Of a stretch of DNA of 64,000 bases, positions 18,740 through 26,209 are shown piece by piece. The notes under the pieces are model-generated. The model did no database searches. It saw only the letters and a program-made list of their open reading frames with translations, and was not told the DNA's origin. The position numbers and the translations under genes are program-made. How positions within the stretch are numbered: position 1 is the stretch's first letter; each line of letters starts with the position of its first letter. Origin of the DNA: Bizionia sp. (lineage in GTDB: Bacteria; Bacteroidota; Bacteroidia; Flavobacteriales; Flavobacteriaceae); the NCBI GenBank assembly GCA_020631395.1, contig JAHDHI010000005.1, forward strand, positions 1 through 64,000, given 5' to 3'.

Positions 18740-18762
18740 ATAGTTTAAGGAGGCTAAACTAT
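18740..18762. repeat. Inverted repeat in the leader of the LamG protein gene
   Basis: ATAGTTTA and TAAACTAT (8-base arms) flank a 7-base spacer AGGAGGC, 15 bases upstream of the ATG at 18724. It could be an operator or an RNA hairpin in the leader. Confidence 0.5.
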
Positions 18763-18822
18763 TTACTAATTAACAAGAAAATGATTACCAGTTGCTGAAA
18801 TGTTGTTTTCAGCTTCTAAAAA

Positions 18823-18855
18823 AAAGCCCAAAACATGTAAACATATCTGGGCTTT
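18823..18855 (-). terminator. Terminator of the two-component operon
   Basis: AAAGCCCA (18823-18830) pairs with TGGGCTTT (18848-18855); on the minus strand a run of T residues follows. It lies downstream of the response regulator gene and of the gene remnant at 18917-19158. Confidence 0.75.
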
Positions 18856-18916
18856 CATACTGTTATGAAAATAAATAAACTCAGAGCATCACCTTCTTGT
18901 TTTTCTGTGCATCAGA

Positions 18917-19158
18917 CTATAACTTTAGACTCATTGCTTCCGTTTCCCCATTGGCTGATTTGCAATGTACATTGGTAGTTGAGCAATCGATCCTACTTGG
19001 AAAAGTAAAATCTGAATCCTTGTCAAAGTTCTTTTGTACTTCCATCTGGTACCATTTGCCATCTGAATTTACTGGAATAAAAACTCTTTTTCATCTCTGC
19101 TTCGGAATAAAAACATACCGTAGCGCTGCTATGATTGATTCTTTCGATTTCTAAAAAA
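18917..19158 (-). pseudogene. Probable gene remnant, frameshifted, after the LytTR regulator
   Basis: The stretch has coding character on the minus strand but no intact reading frame. Directly after the regulator's TAG, and in the same frame, it reads VDFLEIERINHSSATVCFYS then EAEMKK. From about 19084 the sense continues in another frame as VFIPVNSDGKWYQMEV and on to ETEAMSLKL, ending at a TAG at 18917-18919. A one-base change in an A or T run near 19084-19092 would join the two parts. It may be a decayed short gene. I do not recognise the family, and chance cannot be excluded. Confidence 0.45.
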
Positions 19159-19911
19159 TCAACCTAGACTCTGAACGATGGCCAAGAACTCTTCTTTTTT
19201 ATCTTTGGAAATGGATACCGTTTCTTTATTGTCCATGACGATGTAACCTCCATCTTTCTTGGAATATTCCCGTATGTACTTTAGATTAATCAAGTAGGAT
19301 CGATGTGGTTTGTAGAATACTGGGTTGCTTTCCAACAAATCCACAAAATGCTTTAGTGGTTTGCTTATGAGTATTTCTCCATTGGACTGCAATGAGATGG
19401 TAGTATACATCCCGTCTGCCTTTAGCATAATGATGTCGTCGAAGTCAACAAACTTGATCCCATCTGCCACAGGCAACGCTATTTTACTAAAATTCAATCC
19501 ATTCAAACTTTTACGCAACTCTTCTATCTTGAGGTTTATTTGAGATTTACCTAGATTTAGAGATGCCTTTTCCACAGCACATTGTAGCTTATTTACCCTA
19601 ATGGGTTTGAGCAAATAATCTATTGCAGACAATTCGAAAGCTTGAATTGCATATTCACTATATGCGGTAGTAAAGATAATTTCGAAGTTATTGATGTCCT
19701 TGTCTATGAAATCGAGAATTTCCAAACCAGAATGTTCGGGCATTTCAATGTCCAAGAATACGATTTGTGGCTTTTCATTTTTAATGATCTCTATTCCGCT
19801 CAATAGATCTTCAGCAGTATGTATCGTTTCTATCTTTTGGCAATTTTCCTCTATTAGAATCTTCAATAGATTTCTCGCCTTTGGTTCATCGTCTATTATC
19901 AAAGCCTTCAT
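19159..19911 (-). CDS. LytTR-type response regulator
   Basis: The 250-residue protein joins a receiver domain (about 1-120; acidic pocket DD at 7-8, phosphoacceptor D54 in VFLDIEMPEHSG, conserved lysine in LLKPI) to a LytTR DNA-binding domain (about 145-250, with PHRSYLINLKYI). It should be phosphorylated by the kinase encoded three bases upstream and then bind promoter DNA. LytTR regulators commonly recognise paired direct repeats. Its targets are not shown by the sequence. Confidence 0.94.
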   Translation of the reverse strand: MKALIIDDEPKARNLLKILIEENCQKIETIHTAEDLLSGIEIIKNEKPQIVFLDIEMPEHSGLEILDFIDKDINNFEIIFTTAYSEYAIQAFELSAIDYLLKPIRVNKLQCAVEKASLNLGKSQINLKIEELRKSLNGLNFSKIALPVADGIKFVDFDDIIMLKADGMYTTISLQSNGEILISKPLKHFVDLLESNPVFYKPHRSYLINLKYIREYSKKDGGYIVMDNKETVSISKDKKEEFLAIVQSLG

Positions 19912-19914
19912 ATG

Positions 19915-22818
19915 CTATAATGTTGTGAATGGAATCATAATGTCCACTCGTGTTCCAGCAGGTTCGCCATCTTCAAATAGATCCGTAATAGTCACCCCTG
20001 CTTTTTTTTCTTTTCCGTCGTTTATTAAATTCAATCTATCCTCCGTGGCCCTCGTAGCAAAAGGCTTATGTTGCTTTCTGCTCCTAGCCTTGTATTCTTT
20101 CGCCTTGTCTCTACCTATTCCATTGTCGATTATGACGCATCGTATTGCATTTGTGGCATCGTCTATATGGAAATCTATTTGCAACCTTCTATTTGTCTTA
20201 CGATGCAACAGACCGTGTTTCAATGCATTTTCTATATATGGCTGCACCAACATGGTGGGAATCGAGACAACATTGGGGGCTAAAGTCCCAGAGATGCTCA
20301 TGACATATTCCATCTTGTCCTCGAAACGCAATTTTTCCAACTCCAAATACATTTTTATGCAGTCTACCTCTTCCTGCAAAGTGATGTTTCCCTTTTTGCT
20401 ATGGTTTAGGTAGGTTCTCATCAAATCGGCAAACTTCCCCAAATAATCGCTAGCCAGCTTCTTTTGGTTCAACATGATGTATTCTTGTATGGAATTTAGA
20501 GCATTGAAAATGAAATGAGGATTCATTTGTGATCGTAGGTTCTCCAATTTCAAAGCCACCAGTTGCCGTTCCACCTCCACTTGCTTGATTTCCTTTTTAC
20601 GCAATTCCTCTTTACGCTTTCCTTTGATTTTAAAAAATGCCAACATGCTAATAATTACGACAACGGCCATTAACAAACTAAACCACCAACGTTTCCAAAA
20701 AGGCAACATTACATCGATCTTTAATTGTATTGGCTTGGTGTACCCTCCATCCAAGACATCTTTTGCACGAACCTTGAAAGTGTATTTGCCACTTGGCAAA
20801 CTATTGAAGCTAACATCGTGTTTTCCTTTCTCCAAGGTTACCCATTCTGGATTCAGGCCTTCAACGCTATATTCAAATTGATATTGCTCCAAGCTTTTGA
20901 ATCCATTGACCATAAAACCAATGTCCAAGGTATTTGCATCATAATCTATTTTATAATGATCTTTTGGTTCCTGCTCCCTATTGGCAATTTTTATTCTTGA
21001 AAAATACACCTCTGGCACAAATACAGATTTCTTCTTGTCGATGGGAAACCTATAAATGCCTGTTACCGTCTGATACCAAACATATCTATCCGTGAGTTGG
21101 AGCTTCAATATTCGAGGCTGCATGATTCCATCCTTCATTCCAAAATTAGTAAAACTTTCCGTTTCATAGTCATAGCGTTGGATTCCCTTGTTTGTAGCAA
21201 TCCATAGCTCCTCTTCATTTGAATCCATGGCCGTCACTGTCTTGTCAAGCAACCCATTGGACATATAGATACTTTTAATTATCTCCCCATTTTCTGCAAG
21301 ATATATACCCCAATTAGGTCTACTAATCCATACTTTGTCCGTATTTTTCTGATTTACTATTCCATTTGAATAAAATCCTTTTCCATTTTGAGTCGTTCGT
21401 TTTAAATCGTTCCCCACATTGGATGCCCATTTAATCCCTTCTGGTGTACTTATGTAAAAATGACCAGATTTGGTATATGCCAATTCTTTGGATCTGCCAT
21501 GAAATATCTTTTGATATTCAAGGTCATTTCCAATTATTTTTGTTTTATTGTAATTTGTAGATATATATGTACTATCATTTAATCGTGTTATGTCTTTAGG
21601 CGCCTCCTCAAAGATTTTTTTGGACACCTTGAGATTCATAGGATCATATAATTCCAATTCCGAATTATTGAAAAGCATTCCTTCATTTTTCAATGAATCA
21701 TAATAGAGTGTTTGATTAAGAAATCGATCTATCCTTCTAGTTTCACTCTTTTTTCCTTTCAAATTAAAACTGTGTAACTCATTATGATTCGAAATGTAAT
21801 TAATCAAACTATCATTTATAGCCACGAAAGAAGATATCACCCCGTCTTTAATAGCTTCATCCCTCAATACCTCTACCTCGGTATTTGGCAATATGTACAG
21901 CCCATTGTTAACACTTGAAAAAATATGATTCCCATTGCGATCTACAATCAAACTTGTTAAGTTTTTTCCTTTCAAATAATGATTTTCAAGCTCCAAATCA
22001 TTGTTTTCGGTACTATATTCATAAGCTCCATTTGCTGTAAAAACCCAAAAAGAGGTTCCCATTCTCTTTAAATGATTTATTGAAACACGATCAATTGCAT
22101 TAAAGGCTGAAGTAGGTTCGATACCAGATTCATCGACTTTATAAAACGTATTCTTGTTATCTATGAGAAATCTAACATACAAGTGTTTGTCCGTACTCAA
22201 AAGGGTCGAAAATCTTATTCTAGGTGTTGCCTTCTCCAATCTAAACAACAGTTTCAAAGAATCTCCTACGACTTCATTTAAAGCCCCTCCATTAAACATA
22301 TAGTCTTTACCCTTGAAGCTGTGTATCCCAGAATGATGTTGTATCAAATTTTCAATGTTGACTTCGTGAACCTCCTTCGTGTTGACATCAATGTTAAAAA
22401 AACCATTATACGCACTAACAAAGAGATTGTCAACATCTATGATATCGAATTCCAATACCGTACTGCCTACTTTTTTTTCGAGGTTTTTAAAAAAATGGAC
22501 TTTACCATTTTCCACATAGTAAAGTTCAGAATTCATCGTGGCATACCACAGCCTCCCCTTTTCATCGAATTTTATCCCAAAGGAAGAAGGCCCTCTTTGA
22601 TCTGGATGCCTATGTAGTGTGAATGTATTGCCATCGTAGCTATAGACCCCCGAATTGGTTGCAAGCCACAACACTCCATCCTTACCTTCCACCACCTTAT
22701 AGATCTCTTTTTCCGGTAGCCCTTCATTTTCAGAAAAATGTATGGATACTGGCTGCTGTGCTCGCATTAGAAATGAAGCAAAGAATCCTATGATGACAAT
22801 TGTTAATCTTTTAAGCAA
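19915..22818 (-). CDS. LytS-type sensor histidine kinase with propeller sensor
   Basis: The 967-residue kinase has a signal sequence, a periplasmic sensor of two-component-regulator propeller repeats (LWLATNSGVYSYDG near the start, LWIATNKGIQRYD later), a Y_Y_Y-type Ig-like domain (about 600-695), one membrane helix (about 705-727) and a His_kinase domain. The phosphoacceptor is H768 in QMNPHFIFNALNS; the ATP site shows ENALKHGL and DNGIGRDKA. This resembles hybrid sensors of glycan-utilisation loci, but is a classical kinase. Only a TTG at 22818 preserves the signal sequence (an in-frame stop lies just upstream). The regulator follows after three bases. Confidence 0.92.
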   Translation of the reverse strand: MLKRLTIVIIGFFASFLMRAQQPVSIHFSENEGLPEKEIYKVVEGKDGVLWLATNSGVYSYDGNTFTLHRHPDQRGPSSFGIKFDEKGRLWYATMNSELYYVENGKVHFFKNLEKKVGSTVLEFDIIDVDNLFVSAYNGFFNIDVNTKEVHEVNIENLIQHHSGIHSFKGKDYMFNGGALNEVVGDSLKLLFRLEKATPRIRFSTLLSTDKHLYVRFLIDNKNTFYKVDESGIEPTSAFNAIDRVSINHLKRMGTSFWVFTANGAYEYSTENNDLELENHYLKGKNLTSLIVDRNGNHIFSSVNNGLYILPNTEVEVLRDEAIKDGVISSFVAINDSLINYISNHNELHSFNLKGKKSETRRIDRFLNQTLYYDSLKNEGMLFNNSELELYDPMNLKVSKKIFEEAPKDITRLNDSTYISTNYNKTKIIGNDLEYQKIFHGRSKELAYTKSGHFYISTPEGIKWASNVGNDLKRTTQNGKGFYSNGIVNQKNTDKVWISRPNWGIYLAENGEIIKSIYMSNGLLDKTVTAMDSNEEELWIATNKGIQRYDYETESFTNFGMKDGIMQPRILKLQLTDRYVWYQTVTGIYRFPIDKKKSVFVPEVYFSRIKIANREQEPKDHYKIDYDANTLDIGFMVNGFKSLEQYQFEYSVEGLNPEWVTLEKGKHDVSFNSLPSGKYTFKVRAKDVLDGGYTKPIQLKIDVMLPFWKRWWFSLLMAVVVIISMLAFFKIKGKRKEELRKKEIKQVEVERQLVALKLENLRSQMNPHFIFNALNSIQEYIMLNQKKLASDYLGKFADLMRTYLNHSKKGNITLQEEVDCIKMYLELEKLRFEDKMEYVMSISGTLAPNVVSIPTMLVQPYIENALKHGLLHRKTNRRLQIDFHIDDATNAIRCVIIDNGIGRDKAKEYKARSRKQHKPFATRATEDRLNLINDGKEKKAGVTITDLFEDGEPAGTRVDIMIPFTTL

Positions 22819-22837
22819 TAAATACTATTTTAGAAAT

Positions 22838-22845
22838 CAAAATTA
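22838..22845 (-). promoter_or_regulatory. -7 box of the histidine kinase operon
   Basis: TAATTTTG on the minus strand matches TAnnTTTG and lies about 20 bases before the TTG start at 22818. A TTTG further up is spaced 25 bases away, slightly long. Confidence 0.5.
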
Positions 22846-22916
22846 CACTTTTGAATTGTTCCGAGAATGACAAAGTTTCCAAAATGCCCATTATGGCTTC
22901 TAAAACAAGGAAATTA

Positions 22917-23900
22917 CTATTCCAAGGGAAAGTCGTTCAAAACCAATGTTTCCAATGCCTTCTCTTCATTTTCAAAGATTAGATAGGCTTTTAGTTCTGG
23001 ATGCTTCAATAAAAACTCTGATACCTTGTTTACCCCCATCGCTTGGAATGCTGTGGCATAACCATCTGCCAACATGCAATTTTCGGCAATTACGGAAACG
23101 CCCAAGACGTTGGTTTTAGTCGGATATCCAGTCTTTGTGTCTATGATGTGGGCATAGCGGTTTCCGTTTTCGTCTATTTTGAATTTTCGGTAGGTTCCTG
23201 AGGTTGCCAAAGCCTTGTTTTCCAAAATCATCGTTTTGGAAAAACTTTGCGAGCCATCGAAATTGGGATTCTCTATACCTACTGTCCACCCCTTCTCCTT
23301 TTTCACATTATACCCTTTTGCCCTTAACTCTCCTCCAATGTCCACTATGTAATTCTCAATGTTCCTTGATTCCAAGAACAATGCAATCACATCTACGGCG
23401 TATCCTTTTGCTATGGCATTGAAATCTATGAATACTTCCTTGTGCTTCTTTACCTTACCGTCAACCAAGCCTACTCTATTGAAGCCTACAAAACGCATCA
23501 GGCTATCTATTTTAATGCTATCCAAAGTCGTTTTGTTCTTTTCAGAACCAAAGTCCCAAGCGTTTACCAGTTTCCCTATTGTCGGATCCAAAACGCCTTC
23601 AGTTTGTCTATATATTGTTTTTGCTCCTTTGAAAACCGTTTCAAAATGAGCATCGACTATTGTACTCTCATTCCTATTTATCTTTGAAATGTCCGAATTC
23701 ACTTGATAGTTGGACATTGATTTGTTGATGACATAAAAGAGGCTATCGAATTCTTTTTGAAAATTATTAGCTTCCACATCGTAATATTGAATGTTGAAAC
23801 TAGTTCCAAAGATAGACCCCGACACTTTGATCAATTGAGGTGATTTGGCACAAGAGTGAAAAATGAAAGGCAGTATTAGAAGTAAGGTGACTTTTCTCAT
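22917..23900 (-). CDS. apbE: ApbE, FAD:protein FMN transferase (lipoprotein)
   Basis: ApbE transfers FMN from FAD to a threonine or serine of target proteins, notably NqrB and NqrC of Na+-NQR, on the periplasmic side. The protein has 327 residues. The signal peptide ends in a lipobox (FIFHSC, C17), so it is a lipoprotein. Family blocks are present: FDSLFYVINKSMSNYQ, LDPTIGKLVNAWDFG, IDFNAIAKGYAVD, YIVDIGGELRAKG, YAHIIDTKTGYP and ENCMLADGYATAFQAMG. It starts immediately after the stop of the gene at 23901. The nqr operon encoding its likely targets lies about 15 kb upstream on the same strand. Confidence 0.96.
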   Translation of the reverse strand: MRKVTLLLILPFIFHSCAKSPQLIKVSGSIFGTSFNIQYYDVEANNFQKEFDSLFYVINKSMSNYQVNSDISKINRNESTIVDAHFETVFKGAKTIYRQTEGVLDPTIGKLVNAWDFGSEKNKTTLDSIKIDSLMRFVGFNRVGLVDGKVKKHKEVFIDFNAIAKGYAVDVIALFLESRNIENYIVDIGGELRAKGYNVKKEKGWTVGIENPNFDGSQSFSKTMILENKALATSGTYRKFKIDENGNRYAHIIDTKTGYPTKTNVLGVSVIAENCMLADGYATAFQAMGVNKVSEFLLKHPELKAYLIFENEEKALETLVLNDFPLE

Positions 23901-24278
23901 TTAATTAAGGTTTGTTTCTATCAATTGGATACCATTGTACTCTATCAGGTAATCTTCATTTAAATAAACTGGTAACGATTCTCCGTTGGGGTTTCCCAAA
24001 CCTACTCCTGCATACAATACCTTTGCATCATTTGTCCTTGCATGTTCTTTGAACGATTCCATCCAAATGACATCATAATTGTTTGCATTTTCTGGAAGCA
24101 TCACAGCTCTTACAATCACAAAGAAGTATTGCTTGTTCGCATCCATGCATACAAATTGCGGATGTTTTTTCAACTTGCTGTTTATCGCTATGAATTCAAA
24201 TCCGCGTTTTTCCAGGTCCTTACCTACATGGTTCATTGCCAAGTTATGTAGCTCTTGTGATGTCAATGCTTTACTCAT
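23901..24278 (-). CDS. Small conserved protein paired with apbE
   Basis: This 125-residue soluble protein precedes apbE with no gap (TAA directly followed by ATG), which implies translational coupling. I recall similar proteins next to apbE and nqr genes in Flavobacteriia, sometimes labelled NqrF subunit by mistake; it has no iron-sulfur cysteines or FAD motif and is not NqrF. Visible blocks are LTSQELHNLAMNHVGKDLEK, KKHPQFVCMDA and KVLYAGVGLGNPNGESLPV. The frame extends to an ATG at 24302, but the -7 box at 24283-24290 lies inside that extension, so the ATG at 24278 is chosen. Confidence 0.8.
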   Translation of the reverse strand: MSKALTSQELHNLAMNHVGKDLEKRGFEFIAINSKLKKHPQFVCMDANKQYFFVIVRAVMLPENANNYDVIWMESFKEHARTNDAKVLYAGVGLGNPNGESLPVYLNEDYLIEYNGIQLIETNLN

Positions 24279-24282
24279 GATG

Positions 24283-24290
24283 CAAAAATA
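24283..24290 (-). promoter_or_regulatory. -7 box giving a near-leaderless transcript
   Basis: TATTTTTG on the minus strand is an exact -7 match and ends only four bases before the ATG at 24278. Transcription would start at or next to the start codon. It gives the small gene and apbE a promoter of their own. Confidence 0.55.
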
Positions 24291-24371
24291 CACAATCGCC
24301 ATTATTTTTTAATGGGATTGAATTGAAAAAAACTAATTGTCGAATTAAATGAAATAGACCGCGAAGCTTCT

Positions 24372-25232
24372 TTATTTGAACCTCACGAATTTGGAACTTC
24401 CAAAAGTATAGTTGGATACGGGAATCTTCGAATTCATTTTCAAATCATACCATGGAGAAAGTGTCGAATCTTCCAAATTCTTAACCAAATGTACACTTTG
24501 CGCTGGTGTGTTTCCTTGAAACAACAAAAAGCGCTTCTCACCAGCTTCGTTTACAATTTCATCAGCAATCATCACTATGTGGCCCGGTGAACCACCCTTT
24601 ATAAGCATATCCCCTATTTTCAAATCTTCGGTCGAATCTATTTTGGGTAGCTCATTGTACAAGGACAACGTTCCAGAATACATATAGATTAAATTGAGAT
24701 ACTTGTAGAAAGTACTCTTGGAATGATTGGAGGAAGCTGTCTTGTTAAATGTAACCTTATTCCCATTTATCTTTGGTCTATGGCCTTCTGCGTATTTAAA
24801 CCATGAACAATAATGCCCGCTTGTAAAGTTAAACCCTATCTCATCTTTTCTATCATTGTCCCAAAGGTATTCACTTCTTATTCTCATCAAGGCGTCTGCA
24901 CATTGCTGCAATCCATTCTTTGGCACTGGAACATCCAATATCCCAATGTGTCCTTTTTGCCAATAGTATTCGCTATTGTCGTAATTAATGATTTTACTTC
25001 CAAATGGCTTTAAATTGTAACCTCTCAAATAGTCTTGAAATGATCCTTTGGCATATTCTACCCTTTTATAGCCTTTTGGCACATTGACTCTTGACTCGAT
25101 GGTCAAACTATCCTCATCTACAAGATTGGATTCTACTACCAAGGCATTTGCAATATGTTTGGTAGGCTTTAGTTGGTATGCTATGGCAAACAACGAGATT
25201 AAAATACAGATAAATAGTATTGCTTTTTTCAT
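24372..25232 (-). CDS. DUF4846 domain protein
   Basis: The 286-residue protein has an N-terminal signal sequence or anchor (about 4-20). The mature region fits the DUF4846 family: RVNVPKGYKRVEYAKGSF, YLRGYNLKPFG, the cysteine in GLQQCADALMRIRSEYLW, and the C-terminal block GDMLIKGGSPGHIVMIAD. The conserved Cys/His pattern hints at a hydrolase fold, but no activity is established to my knowledge. It lies just downstream of the T9SS protein gene, beyond a terminator. Confidence 0.82.
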   Translation of the reverse strand: MKKAILFICILISLFAIAYQLKPTKHIANALVVESNLVDEDSLTIESRVNVPKGYKRVEYAKGSFQDYLRGYNLKPFGSKIINYDNSEYYWQKGHIGILDVPVPKNGLQQCADALMRIRSEYLWDNDRKDEIGFNFTSGHYCSWFKYAEGHRPKINGNKVTFNKTASSNHSKSTFYKYLNLIYMYSGTLSLYNELPKIDSTEDLKIGDMLIKGGSPGHIVMIADEIVNEAGEKRFLLFQGNTPAQSVHLVKNLEDSTLSPWYDLKMNSKIPVSNYTFGSSKFVRFK

Positions 25233-25262
25233 TCCCTTCTATTGCTTTTGTTCTCTTAACGA

Positions 25263-25292
25263 AAGAAGCCAATACTTTCGTATTGGCTTCTT
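25263..25292 (-). terminator. Terminator after the gene at 25318-26091
   Basis: AAGAAGCCAATAC (25263-25275) pairs perfectly with GTATTGGCTTCTT (25280-25292) around a 4-base loop, 25 bases downstream of the stop codon on the minus strand. Confidence 0.8.
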
Positions 25293-25317
25293 GTACTTTA
25301 TAAGTAGTTTAACTTAA

Positions 25318-26091
25318 TTATTCCTTCACTAATTTTATCGTAGTACTAGCTACATCCGTAGATAGTTTAACGAAGTATACTCCAGCGTTGAAAGCACCAA
25401 CATTTATGGTTTCCATATTTGTTGTACTTGTCAACACTCTTTGTCCAGTGATGTTGTAAACTTCCACTTTGGACAACTCATTATCCAACCCATTGATAGT
25501 TACAACATCTGTTGCAGGGTTTGGAAATACTGAATATCCTGTCAATTCGTTTTCTACTGTTCCTAAAGTCGCAAAACTGTGCTCAACAGTTCCTGTCTGA
25601 CCTGCATAATTATCCGTTGCTGGATCCGCAAGGTCTCCAGATAGTGTCCCGATAAACTTAGAAGCAAACTGCTCTGGAGCAGCTAGAACGAGTCCGTCAG
25701 TATTACCTAAAAGCTTTATAGTTCCACTAGTAGGACTGCCATCGACATTAAATGTCACTATGTCTATAGGTGTACCAGCTGTATGCGCAGGTAATGGTAT
25801 GTCTGACACAAGATTGAAAGGAATCGCATCATGGTCAGGATAATATGCATCTATCGCTGTAAATACAGGAACACTATAAGCTCCTGTGCTGGATAATGTC
25901 ACACCATTAGGAATTATGATCGTGAAATTTTGATCATTTATAAAAGGGTGAGGCGACGTAGAAGTAAAATTCGGTACAGCTTGTACAGTAAAACTATAGG
26001 AACCGTTGAATTTCAATGTCAATTCATACGTTTGTGCTTGTAAGGTCAAACCAAACGTTAGAGCTAGTAATAATAGTAATTTTGTCTTCAT
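25318..26091 (-). CDS. T9SS type A secreted beta-sandwich protein
   Basis: The 257-residue protein has a signal peptide (1-19, ending LQAQ), a beta-rich domain of about 150 residues (YELTLKFNGSYSFTVQAV, SSTGAYSVPVFTAID, VDGSPTSGTIKLLG) and a T9SS type A sorting domain (about 183-257, YSVFPNPATDVVTINGL ... GVYFVKLST ... KLVKE). The middle domain resembles an Ig- or cohesin-like sandwich but I cannot assign a family. It has its own -7 box and terminator. It sits next to genes whose C-termini contain dockerin-like calcium loops. Confidence 0.85.
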   Translation of the reverse strand: MKTKLLLLLALTFGLTLQAQTYELTLKFNGSYSFTVQAVPNFTSTSPHPFINDQNFTIIIPNGVTLSSTGAYSVPVFTAIDAYYPDHDAIPFNLVSDIPLPAHTAGTPIDIVTFNVDGSPTSGTIKLLGNTDGLVLAAPEQFASKFIGTLSGDLADPATDNYAGQTGTVEHSFATLGTVENELTGYSVFPNPATDVVTINGLDNELSKVEVYNITGQRVLTSTTNMETINVGAFNAGVYFVKLSTDVASTTIKLVKE

Positions 26092-26120
26092 TATTTTATT
26101 TTTATTAGATTTAGAGTAAG

Positions 26121-26128
26121 CAAATATA
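26121..26128 (-). promoter_or_regulatory. -7 box of the gene at 25318-26091
   Basis: TATATTTG on the minus strand, 30 bases before the ATG at 26091, matches TAnnTTTG. A second TATATTTG occurs at 26185-26192 on the same strand. Confidence 0.55.
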
Positions 26129-26146
26129 GCTTTTTTTTAATTTTAA

Positions 26147-26189
26147 ATTTGCATCCTAATTGCAATTGTTGAGCGAAGAGGATGCAAAT
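26147..26189. repeat. Inverted repeat between two secreted-protein genes
   Basis: ATTTGCATCCT (26147-26157) and AGGATGCAAAT (26179-26189) form perfect 11-base arms around a 21-base loop. It lies after the stop at 26210 and upstream of the next promoter. It could end transcription of the protease gene or bind a regulator; the T run expected of a terminator is weak. Confidence 0.5.
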
Positions 26190-26209
26190 ATACTTATTTT
26201 TTTAAAATT

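Noticed and set aside
18897-19154. Plus-strand open frame of 85 codons downstream of the regulator gene
   Set aside because: The opposite strand in this stretch has stronger coding character (gene remnant), and no promoter or family supports the plus frame.
23901-24278. Calling the small gene before apbE an NqrF subunit
   Set aside because: It has no 2Fe-2S cysteines, FAD or NADH motif, and the true nqrF is at 39418-40728.
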